Assembly (NCBI GenBank): GCA_946482655.1
Contig: CAMLSA010000054.1
Span: forward strand, 1-22,038
Reading direction: 5' to 3'
Length of the DNA: 22,038 nt
Origin: an uncultured Sphingomonas sp.
Lineage (GTDB): Bacteria; Pseudomonadota; Alphaproteobacteria; Sphingomonadales; Sphingomonadaceae
Both the position numbers and the translations under genes were made by a program. The notes beneath the pieces were generated by a model. It had not been told where the DNA came from. It saw only the letters and a program-made list of their open reading frames with translations, and made no database searches. Numbering within the stretch: the stretch's first letter is position 1; the number at the start of each line of letters is the position of its first letter. Positions 1 to 5,595 of the stretch are shown piece by piece.

Positions 1-576
1 ATCGCCTATGTCGCCGACCCGGTCGAGTTCTTCTTCCTTCAGGTCCAGGGTTCGGGACGGCTGCGGCTGCCCGACGGATCGGTGATGCGGATCGGCTATG
101 ATGGACAGAATGGCCGCGAATATGTCGGTATCGGCAAGCTGATGCGCGATCGCGGGCTGCTCGGCCCGGGGCAGCTGTCGATGCAGGGCGTGATGGCCTG
201 GCTTCATGCGAACCCGCAAGAGGGCGAGGCCATCATGCGTGAGAACAAGAGCTTCGTTTTCTTCCGTGAACTGACCGGCCCCGGCCCGATCGGGGCGATG
301 GGCTATCCGGTCACGGGACGGACGAGCGTCGCCGCCGATCCGGCCTTCGTGCCGCTCGGCGCGCCGGTCATCCTCCAGCTCGATCGTCCGGAGGCCAATG
401 GCCTGTGGGTGGCACAGGATACTGGCGGCGCGATCAAGGGCTCCAACCGCTTCGACACCTTCTGGGGCGCGGGCGAGGACGCCCGCACCATAGCGGGCGG
501 AATGAGCGGGCGTGGCCGCGCCTGGCTGTTGATACCGCGGGTTTCGGCGGCGCGGTTCACCGAGCAGCGTGGGTAG
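1..576 (+). CDS. mltA: MltA-type membrane-bound lytic murein transglycosylase, 3' part only
   Basis: The frame is open from base 1 to the TAG at 574-576, so the 5' end of the gene lies outside the window. MltA cleaves the glycan strands of peptidoglycan to 1,6-anhydro-muropeptides and normally acts at the outer membrane in the periplasm. The visible 191 residues hold the end of the MltA domain (FFFLQVQGSGRL, then YVGIGKLM) and the C-terminal 3D (three-Asp) domain. The 3D domain includes AADPAFVPLGAPV, VAQDTGGAIKG, RFDTFWG and GRAWLLIP. The conserved aspartates of the DTGGAIKG / RFD region include the catalytic acid in characterised MltA enzymes. The signal peptide cannot be seen. The stop overlaps the start of the Smr-domain gene by 8 bases, so the two genes are probably co-transcribed and translationally coupled. 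The family call is firm; membership of a specific subfamily was not checked. Confidence 0.93.
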   Translation: MAYVADPVEFFFLQVQGSGRLRLPDGSVMRIGYDGQNGREYVGIGKLMRDRGLLGPGQLSMQGVMAWLHANPQEGEAIMRENKSFVFFRELTGPGPIGAMGYPVTGRTSVAADPAFVPLGAPVILQLDRPEANGLWVAQDTGGAIKGSNRFDTFWGAGEDARTIAGGMSGRGRAWLLIPRVSAARFTEQRG

Positions 577-1123
577 CCGTCGGCTCGATCCGGAGGAAAG
601 CGCGCTCTGGCAGCGCGTCACCGCGACGGTGAGGCCGATCGCCGGGAAAGCGGCGAAGGCCGCCGGGCCGACCGCCGATGCCGCGCCGACGCCGGCACAG
701 AAACGCGGCCGCGTTCCCCCGCCACGCGTTCCCCCCGCCACGCCCGTCGCGCAGCAAAAGCCGCTGGCCGACAGTCTAGACGGCGGCTGGGATCGGCGTC
801 TGCGGCGCGGAGCGGCCCAGCCTGATCGGACGGTCGATCTGCACGGCCATACCCTCGACAGCGCTCGTCGCCTGCTTGACAAGGCACTTGATCAGGCGCT
901 CGCCGAAGATGTGCGGGTACTCCTGCTGATCACCGGCAAGCCGCCGCGCGAAAGCGATCTCGGCCAGGACGGGCGGCCCCGGCGCGGGCTGATCCGCGCC
1001 TCCATCGGCAACTGGCTGCAAAGCTCGCGCCACGCCGGGCGGATCGCGGCGGTCCGCAACGCGCATCCACGCCACGGCGGAGCGGGGGCGCTCTACATCA
1101 TCCTGCGCCGGGAGCGCGATTAA
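569..1123 (+). CDS. Smr/MutS2-type domain protein
   Basis: This 184-aa protein starts at a GTG inside the last codons of mltA, an 8-base overlap. The first ~85 residues are basic, Pro/Ala-rich and probably disordered. The C-terminal half, about residues 88-182, is a Smr domain with VDLHGHTLDSA (the LDxHG motif), a VLLLITGKP strand-turn and HPRHGGAGALYIILRR at the end. Stand-alone Smr domains are known as nicking nucleases or RNA/DNA-binding modules; examples include E. coli SmrA/SmrB, where SmrB cleaves mRNA at collided ribosomes. The nuclease role here is inferred from the family. The canonical TGKG turn reads TGKP, a small variation. There is no signal peptide, so it is cytoplasmic. An mltA-smr pair is, to my knowledge, a common alphaproteobacterial arrangement without an obvious shared pathway. 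Confidence 0.88.
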   Translation: MGSRRLDPEESALWQRVTATVRPIAGKAAKAAGPTADAAPTPAQKRGRVPPPRVPPATPVAQQKPLADSLDGGWDRRLRRGAAQPDRTVDLHGHTLDSARRLLDKALDQALAEDVRVLLLITGKPPRESDLGQDGRPRRGLIRASIGNWLQSSRHAGRIAAVRNAHPRHGGAGALYIILRRERD

Positions 1124-1159
1124 CTCTTCGCGCTCATCTCCGGTTCAGTTCGAATCGGT

Positions 1160-1181
1160 TAGAGAGACCGAAGTCTCTCTA
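1160..1181 (+). promoter_or_regulatory. Perfect 9-bp hairpin just upstream of a ribosome binding site
   Basis: The arms TAGAGAGAC (1160-1168) and GTCTCTCTA (1173-1181) are exact reverse complements around the tetraloop CGAA. The 3' arm touches the putative Shine-Dalgarno AGGGA (1181-1185) of the gene starting at 1194. No T-run follows, so a classical intrinsic terminator for the Smr gene is unlikely. It could be a 5'-UTR stem affecting translation or mRNA stability, or a protein-binding dyad. The structure is certain from the sequence; the role is inference. Confidence 0.55.
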
Positions 1182-1193
1182 GGGAATATCGCC

Positions 1194-1601
1194 ATGCAGA
1201 TCCTTTCTGCACTTGCTGCGGCTTCGCTCGCGACGACGGCGATTTCCGCAGCCCATGCTGCGCCCCTCCAGGAGCGCGGCGAAGCCCGGCTCGCCCGCCT
1301 GACCGAAGGTCGTGTGGCCGGGAAGCCCGTGGACTGCATCAATCTGCGAACCGTCAGCTCGACCGAGATCGTCGATGGAACCGCCATCGTCTATCGCGTG
1401 GGCAGCCGGCTTTACGTGAACCGGCCCACAAGCGGCGCCCGGTCGCTGCGGCGAGACAATGTGTTGCTGACCCGAAATTTCGATTCGCGCCTGTGCAGCA
1501 TCGACAGCGTCCGGCTGCTCGACCAGGGGTCGCGTTTCTATCGCGGCTTCGTCGGTCTCGGTAAATTCGTGCCCTATAGCAAGCCCGCCGCACGCGGCTG
1601 A
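1194..1601 (+). CDS. Small exported protein of unknown function, two cysteines (DUF6491-like pattern)
   Basis: This is a 135-aa protein. Residues 1-22 form a signal peptide (Ala-rich hydrophobic core, then AHA before APLQ), so the mature protein of ~113 residues should be periplasmic or secreted. It has exactly two cysteines, Cys48 in PVDCINLRTV and Cys101 in SRLCSIDSV, well placed for one disulfide. The pattern 'DCI-x-LR ... D-x-T-x-[IV] ... YVNRP ... LCs-x-D-x-[IV]' recalls the small DUF6491-type proteins of Alphaproteobacteria. I recognise that family only loosely and assign no function. The start is supported by AGGGA at 1181-1185, 8 bases before the ATG. The secreted subtilase gene begins 41 bases after its stop, so the two may share a transcript. 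A role as chaperone, inhibitor or substrate of that protease is possible but unsupported beyond position. Confidence 0.82.
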   Translation: MQILSALAAASLATTAISAAHAAPLQERGEARLARLTEGRVAGKPVDCINLRTVSSTEIVDGTAIVYRVGSRLYVNRPTSGARSLRRDNVLLTRNFDSRLCSIDSVRLLDQGSRFYRGFVGLGKFVPYSKPAARG

Positions 1602-1604
1602 TTC

Positions 1605-1626
1605 GCTTCGAGAATTCGCGCGAAGC
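1605..1626 (+). other. Intercistronic hairpin candidate
   Basis: GCTTCG (1605-1610) can pair with CGAAGC (1621-1626) over a 10-base loop. It lies between the stop of the small exported protein (1601) and the Shine-Dalgarno AGGGGG (1634-1639) of the protease. The stem is short and no T-run follows. It could be an mRNA-processing or stability element, or chance in GC-rich DNA. Confidence 0.25.
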
Positions 1627-1642
1627 TGCTATCAGGGGGCGC

Positions 1643-2647
1643 ATGAACAGGGTAATTGGCGGGGCGGCGCTGGGTGCCGTGGCGGCATGCTTGCTCGTGG
1701 CGAGCGTCAGCGCCGCCCCACGTCCGACCGCCATTGATCCGCATAAACTCGAATATCTTCTGAGCTGGGGCGTCGCTCGCATCGATGCGCAACGCGTTTA
1801 CCGGAAGGGCAAGGCCGGCGAGGGTGTCGTCATAGCGATGGTCGATACTGGCCTGTCCGCAGACAGGGCGCTCTTCGCGCGGATTTCGCCCCACTCGATC
1901 GATCTCGTTCCCGGCCGCGCCTATGGCGACGGCGGCGCCGAGCATGGCCGCCAGACGGCAAGCCTGCTGGCGGGCGCTCGCGATGGGGCGGGGACGATGG
2001 GCGTGGCTTATGACGCTACGCTGCTCGAGATCCGGGGCGATATCGACGGGTCGTGCCGAATGACCTGCAGCATGACCGGCCAGACGCTGGCACGCGGGAT
2101 CGACTATGCCGTCGAGCACGGCGCCAAGGTGATCGGCCTTCCCCTCTCGTCGCCCAAGCCGTTGCCTAGCGTCGAACCCGCGCTTGAACGCGCCGCCCGG
2201 GCCGGCGTTCTGATCGTCGCCGCAGCCGGAAACGAGGGGGCCGACGAGCCGGTCTGGCCGGCGCGATATGCCGCGGATGTCCGCTTTGGCGGTTCAATCA
2301 TCGTCGCCGGCGCTGGCTCGCGCGACCGCAAGCTGGCGAACTGGTCCAACCGCGCGGGCAGCGCCGCGCACAATTTCCTGGTCGCGCCGGGGGACCAGCT
2401 CTACGTCGATTGCGATAGCCAATATTGCGGCGTGGTTTCGGGAACCTCCTATTCGGTCAGTTATGTCGCGGGGGCCGCGGCGCTGCTGCTTGGCCATTAT
2501 CCCCACCTCACCGGCGTGGCGGCCGGCCGATTGCTGCTCGACGGGGCGGAAGCGGGGCGGAAGCCGCAGCCGTCCCATGGTCGCGGCGCCGTCGACGTGA
2601 ACCGGGCCGCCCGCCTGGCGGAACGGCAGGCGAACCAGCGCGGCTGA
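1643..2647 (+). CDS. Secreted subtilisin-like serine protease (peptidase family S8)
   Basis: This 334-aa protein has a signal peptide at residues 1-24 (SVSAA followed by PRPT). The S8 triad is present: Asp68 in VIAMVDTGL, His101 in AEHGRQTAS and Ser269 in VVSGTSYSVSYVAG, with the oxyanion Asn197 in VAAAGNEG. It should hydrolyse peptide bonds in the periplasm or outside the cell. Between the signal peptide and the catalytic core (from about residue 58) there are only ~33 residues, too few for a usual inhibitor_I9 propeptide. After the catalytic Ser the usual M-A-A/T-P is replaced by Y-S-V-S, so the normal proline is missing. Four cysteines remain after signal removal (138, 142, 257, 262), allowing two disulfides. 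It is preceded by AGGGGG at 1634-1639 and probably forms an operon with the small exported protein. It converges with the Gly/Ser-rich protein gene. Substrate unknown. Confidence 0.9.
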   Translation: MNRVIGGAALGAVAACLLVASVSAAPRPTAIDPHKLEYLLSWGVARIDAQRVYRKGKAGEGVVIAMVDTGLSADRALFARISPHSIDLVPGRAYGDGGAEHGRQTASLLAGARDGAGTMGVAYDATLLEIRGDIDGSCRMTCSMTGQTLARGIDYAVEHGAKVIGLPLSSPKPLPSVEPALERAARAGVLIVAAAGNEGADEPVWPARYAADVRFGGSIIVAGAGSRDRKLANWSNRAGSAAHNFLVAPGDQLYVDCDSQYCGVVSGTSYSVSYVAGAAALLLGHYPHLTGVAAGRLLLDGAEAGRKPQPSHGRGAVDVNRAARLAERQANQRG

Positions 2648-2705
2648 CCTTCCAAAAGGAAAAGGCCGCGCCGCCTCCAGGCGACACGACCTCTTCAGCG
2701 TCGGC

Positions 2706-2723
2706 TCGGCCGCTCCCGGCCGA
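2706..2723. terminator. GC-rich hairpin between convergent genes
   Basis: The arms TCGGCCG (2706-2712) and CGGCCGA (2717-2723) are perfect reverse complements with the loop CTCC. The stem lies between the subtilase ending at 2647 and the minus-strand gene whose stop codon starts at 2726, so it could end transcripts from either side. There is no T-run on either strand, so Rho-independent termination would be atypical. A transcript-end stabilising role is equally possible. Confidence 0.35.
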
Positions 2724-3575
2724 TCAGTTGGTGTTGCGGCGGCTCGCCTGAGCCTCGGCCCGCTGGTTGCTCGAGGCCTCGCTCTTGCTCTGTGTCTTGG
2801 CCGCTCGATCCTGCTTCTTGGCAGTCTTCTTGACGTCGCCCTCGCCCATCGCCGAGACGAGGACATTGCCCGAGCCATTGAAATTGGCGGCGGGCAGGGT
2901 AGCAATCCGATCGCCAACCTGCATCATGACCGACTGCACCGTGCCGCCCGCGGTCGAGCGCACATTCTGGACCGTGCCGATCACGTCGCCGCGCGCGTCC
3001 TGAACGACCATGCCGGGGGCGATGTCGAAGGTGCCGGCGGCATTGGCCGCGGCACTGCCGGCAAGGGCGAGCTGACCGAGTCCGCCCGAAGCGGTGCCCG
3101 CGGTATTGCCCGACGCCGATCCTGTCGCCGAGGCCGCGCCGGAACCGACCGCCGAACGCGCCTGATCGCTGGTGGAATGCGTCGTCGACACGGCCCCGTC
3201 CGCCACGCCACGCGCCGCCGCAGCGGCGCCGCCGAAGGTGCTGCTCACGGCATCGGTATCGACGAGCGCGCTGCCGCCGGCCGATCCACCGGCATTGCCG
3301 GTCACGCCGTTGACGGTGCCGCCGAGAGTGCCGCTGGCGTTGCCGCCGGCCGAAGCCTTGCCATTCTGGCGATCGACCTTGGACGAACCTCGCGCCGAAG
3401 CCGCGCCGTCCACGCCGCTCGAAAGGCCCGAGCCCAAGCTGCCGACGCTGCCGAGGCTGCTACCGAGGCTGCCGCCGAGGCTGCCACCCAGACTGCCGCC
3501 GCCCAGAAGCTGGGCAGAGGCTGGAACCGCCATCATCACGAGCGTCGTAGCACCGGTCAGAAGAAACTTGTTCAT
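2724..3575 (-). CDS. Exported Gly/Ser/Ala-rich low-complexity protein with PRC-barrel-like C-terminal domain
   Basis: This 283-aa protein reads from ATG 3575. I chose this start because GGAAAGG lies about 9 bases upstream and it puts a proper signal peptide first (MNKFLL ... VPASA before QLL); starts up to 3605 are open but leave the ribosome site inside the gene. After cleavage come four SLGG-type repeats, then ~150 residues dominated by Gly, Ser, Ala and Thr without cysteines. About residues 185-250 contain a compact segment (APGMVVQDARGDVIGTV, then VQSVMMQVGDRIATLPAANF) that resembles a PRC-barrel-like small beta domain. The tail is Lys/Ala/Ser/Gln-rich and basic. Such proteins are common, poorly characterised exported proteins in sphingomonads; an envelope or extracellular-matrix role is a guess. 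It lies downstream of the second subtilase on the same strand, 106 bases apart, with its own TATAAT-type promoter candidate. Confidence 0.8.
   Translation of the reverse strand: MNKFLLTGATTLVMMAVPASAQLLGGGSLGGSLGGSLGSSLGSVGSLGSGLSSGVDGAASARGSSKVDRQNGKASAGGNASGTLGGTVNGVTGNAGGSAGGSALVDTDAVSSTFGGAAAAARGVADGAVSTTHSTSDQARSAVGSGAASATGSASGNTAGTASGGLGQLALAGSAAANAAGTFDIAPGMVVQDARGDVIGTVQNVRSTAGGTVQSVMMQVGDRIATLPAANFNGSGNVLVSAMGEGDVKKTAKKQDRAAKTQSKSEASSNQRAEAQASRRNTN
3429..3494 (-). repeat. In-frame 12-bp tandem repeat encoding SLGG/SLGS units
   Basis: Read on the minus strand, four consecutive 12-base units (3494 down to 3447) encode Ser-Leu-Gly-Gly or Ser-Leu-Gly-Ser. Two degenerate units follow, to 3429 (Val-Gly, Ser-Leu-Gly-Ser). 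The units differ mainly at third codon positions. Gain or loss of units would keep the reading frame and change only linker length. Confidence 0.7.
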
Positions 3576-3663
3576 CGCTCTCATCCTTTCCAATGGGCGG
3601 CGCATCGGCCGCTCATGAAGACAACGGCAGGACGCGCGCTTTTAATCCGGAAAGAAGAGAAAA

Positions 3664-3669
3664 ATTATA
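3664..3669 (-). promoter_or_regulatory. Perfect TATAAT -10 box, promoter candidate for the Gly/Ser-rich gene
   Basis: The minus strand reads TATAAT at 3669-3664, in a short AT-rich island just after the stop of the second subtilase. The hexamer 17 bases upstream (CAACGC) is a poor -35 match, so the promoter might need an activator or be weak. It would give a 5' UTR of roughly 80 bases before ATG 3575. Perfect -10 boxes are rare in this GC-rich window, which is the reason for listing it. Confidence 0.42.
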
Positions 3670-3681
3670 TCGGATGAAAAA

Positions 3682-5025
3682 TCAGCGCGTTGCGCAGTGT
3701 CCGCAGACAATTCCGCGACCGTATAGACGGGCAGATCCGCCTCCGGGCTTGCCTGCCTCGGCCGCCAGCAACGCGGATGCACGAGCGCGCGGCAGCGGTC
3801 CCGACGCCGCAAGACGGGCGAGCCGGCCGGCTACAAAGGGCGCGGCAAAGGACGTTCCGCGCACCTTGCCGACCCCGCCGCCGGGCTTCGCCGCGAGCAG
3901 GTCGGCACCGGGTGCCGCGAAGTCGATATGGAGCGCCTTGCCTGCCTCGATCAGTGTGCGGCCGCGCGCATCGACGCCGGTGACGGCGATCACTTGCGGG
4001 TAGGAGGCGGGGAAGGCGGGAGGGGCCGCAGCACCGTCATTGCCCACGGCCGCGACCATCAGGATGCCGTGCCGGTCGGCTGCGGCGACTGCCCGGGCGA
4101 GCAGCGGATTGGCGGGGCCGGCAAGGCTGATATTGACCACCGCCGTCCCGCTCGCGGCGAGCCAGCCGAGTGCCCGGGCGATCGCCAGCGCATTGCCGCC
4201 GCGCGGATCGCGGCCATAGATATCGGCGGTGAACAGCCGGCTTTGCGGCGAAACGCCGCGCACCGCGCCCCGGCCGACCAGGATCGAGGCAATCGCGGTT
4301 GCGTGACCGCCGGGGGCGGGGGCTCCCTCGGCGAAGCCGCGCTGCACGATGTTGGTCGGCAGCGCCGGATGCTGGGCGATACCGCCGTCGATCAGGCCGA
4401 TCGCCGCGCCCCGCCCGGTCGCGCGTCCAGTTATGGCTTGACCCGCCTGCACGGCCGCCGTCGCGCCGCTTTGCTGATAGATCGGATTGGACTGGATCGT
4501 CGCCGCGGGGATCAGCTTCGCCAGTTGCCTTTCGGCTTTGGCGAGGCTCATCCCTGCAGGCGCACGCAGCCGGGTCGAGCTGATGCCAAGGCCTTCGATC
4601 TCATCTTGTCCGACGACGGTAAATCCCGCCGCCGCGGCGGCCTGGAGCGCAGCGGCCGGCGCGTCGAGCGCGATCAGCTCGCCCTTCACGGCGGGATCGC
4701 CGCGCGCGTCGAACTCGAGCGCCTGCGGATTGCGGCGGACGAGCACGTCGAGCCGGACGAGCCGAGTGCGTGCGAGCCGTTCGACCAGCCCGGCCGCGCG
4801 GTCGCTGGTATCCGAAAGCGTCTCGCCGACTCTGTCGCCCAGCCGTCCGACGCCGCCGGTCACCTGGCCGAGACTTCCCCCGAGCGGCGGCAGCAGCTGC
4901 GCCACCGCCGCGCCCGAAAGCGTCAGCAGCGCCACCAGCGCCATATATTTTCCGCCCTTCCGCACCGGAACCGTGATCCTTTCATGGCCGTTATGATCAA
5001 CATTCGTCATTGCATCTGGTTTCAT
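3682..5025 (-). CDS. Secreted subtilisin-like serine protease (S8) divergent from the ECF sigma operon, CGHC tail
   Basis: This 447-aa protein reads from ATG 5025. An internal ATG at 4944 follows AAGGGCGGA, but it would leave a signal peptide without positive charge, so an upstream start (5025 or 5010) keeping the VRKGGKY n-region is preferred. The hydrophobic segment ALVALLTLSGAAVA ends before QLLPPL. About residues 60-190 form a pro-like region with coiled or helical stretches. The S8 core runs about 205-405: Asp213 in IGLIDGGI, His241 in GGHATAIAS, Asn329 in VAAVGNDG, Ser392 in VRGTSFAAPFVAG. The enzyme should be periplasmic or extracellular. Its only cysteines are Cys441 and Cys444 in the terminal CGHCATR. 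It faces the sigma/anti-sigma pair across a very short divergent gap, which suggests a shared circuit such as stress signalling or sigma-controlled secretion. That is inference from position. Confidence 0.9.
   Translation of the reverse strand: MKPDAMTNVDHNGHERITVPVRKGGKYMALVALLTLSGAAVAQLLPPLGGSLGQVTGGVGRLGDRVGETLSDTSDRAAGLVERLARTRLVRLDVLVRRNPQALEFDARGDPAVKGELIALDAPAAALQAAAAAGFTVVGQDEIEGLGISSTRLRAPAGMSLAKAERQLAKLIPAATIQSNPIYQQSGATAAVQAGQAITGRATGRGAAIGLIDGGIAQHPALPTNIVQRGFAEGAPAPGGHATAIASILVGRGAVRGVSPQSRLFTADIYGRDPRGGNALAIARALGWLAASGTAVVNISLAGPANPLLARAVAAADRHGILMVAAVGNDGAAAPPAFPASYPQVIAVTGVDARGRTLIEAGKALHIDFAAPGADLLAAKPGGGVGKVRGTSFAAPFVAGRLARLAASGPLPRARASALLAAEAGKPGGGSARLYGRGIVCGHCATR
4967..4992 (+). 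promoter_or_regulatory. ECF/EcfG-type promoter candidate for the sigma operon
   Basis: GGAAC (4967-4971) and CGTT (4989-4992) are separated by 17 bases, matching the GGAAC-N16/17-CGTT consensus of alphaproteobacterial EcfG (general stress response) promoters. GGAAC-like -35 elements are also typical of other ECF sigmas. It points toward the sigma gene and would start RNA near 5000, about 100 bases before the chosen start. The element lies within the antisense 5' coding end of the divergent protease. Other GGAAC sites I examined in the window lacked a correctly spaced CGTT. It may mean autoregulation or input from the general stress response. Confidence 0.5.
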
Positions 5026-5026
5026 G

Positions 5027-5058
5027 GGATTAAACGCGCCGATCCGTCCGTTTCATCC
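5027..5058. promoter_or_regulatory. Inverted repeat between divergent protease and sigma genes
   Basis: GGATTAAACG (5027-5036) and CGTTTCATCC (5049-5058) are reverse complements with one mismatch in ten, around a 12-base spacer. The dyad sits directly upstream of the protease start at 5025 and in the 5' leader of the sigma gene. It could be an operator for a dimeric regulator or an RNA hairpin in the sigma leader. No regulator is identified. Confidence 0.35.
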
Positions 5059-5103
5059 ACAAGGGCGGTAAGGCATGGCGGATTGCGGAAGGACAAAAGC
5101 GAT

Positions 5104-5595
5104 TTGACCGCTTTCGAACGCGAGCTGCTGGCATTGTTGCCCCGGCTGCGGCGGTTCGCCCGCGCGCTGGCGGTCGATGCCGCCGACGCCGACGATCTGT
5201 GCCAGGTCGCGCTCGAACGCGCTCTCAAGGCAGAGACGCTATGGGAACGAGGAACGAGACTGGATTCGTGGATGTACAGGATCATGCGCAACTGCTGGAT
5301 CGATGAGGTTCGCGCCCGCAAGCGCCGCTCGGAAACCTTCGTCGCCGAGGAAGAGGGAGACCAGGTAGGCGAGGCCGATGACCGCCGGATCGAGGCGCGC
5401 GTCGAACTGGGCAATGTCGACCGGGCGATGGCGGCGCTGCCGCAGGATCAGCGCGAGATCATCGCGCTGATCCTGGTCGAGGGGCTGGCCTATAAGGAAG
5501 CGGCCGAGCTGCTCGGTCTGCCGATGGGAACGGTGACCTCGCGGCTGGTGCGCGGTCGGCAGGCGCTGTTGGAGATGCTGGGAGAAGCGGCATGA
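5104..5595 (+). CDS. ECF-type RNA polymerase sigma factor
   Basis: The gene encodes 163 aa from TTG 5104, chosen because GGAAGGA (5087-5093) lies 10 bases upstream and the protein then begins TAFERELLALLPRLRRFAR, as ECF sigmas usually do. TTG 5083 is an alternative that adds seven residues. Region 2 is about residues 10-75 (DADDLCQVALERAL, then GTRLDSWMYRIMRNCWIDE), and region 4 is about 110-160 (LPQDQREIIALILVEGLAYKEAAELL, then MGTVTSRLVRGRQAL). There is no region 3, which is normal for ECF factors. It directs RNA polymerase to stress or envelope promoters. Its stop overlaps the anti-sigma start in ATGA (5592-5595), so the pair is translationally coupled. A GGAAC-N17-CGTT promoter upstream suggests ECF control. 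An open frame continues far upstream antisense to the protease, but that part has no sigma homology. Confidence 0.88.
   Translation: MTAFERELLALLPRLRRFARALAVDAADADDLCQVALERALKAETLWERGTRLDSWMYRIMRNCWIDEVRARKRRSETFVAEEEGDQVGEADDRRIEARVELGNVDRAMAALPQDQREIIALILVEGLAYKEAAELLGLPMGTVTSRLVRGRQALLEMLGEAA

Noticed and set aside
3172..3618. Plus-strand Pro/Leu-rich frame opposite the Gly/Ser-rich protein
   Set aside because: Its Pro/Ala/Leu pattern is the antisense of Gly/Ser/Ala codons; the minus frame has a signal peptide and ribosome site.
3928..5103. Upstream extension of the sigma frame through the antisense of the subtilase
   Set aside because: Only the part from about 5104 resembles a sigma factor; the extension is Arg/Asp-rich shadow sequence of the protease.
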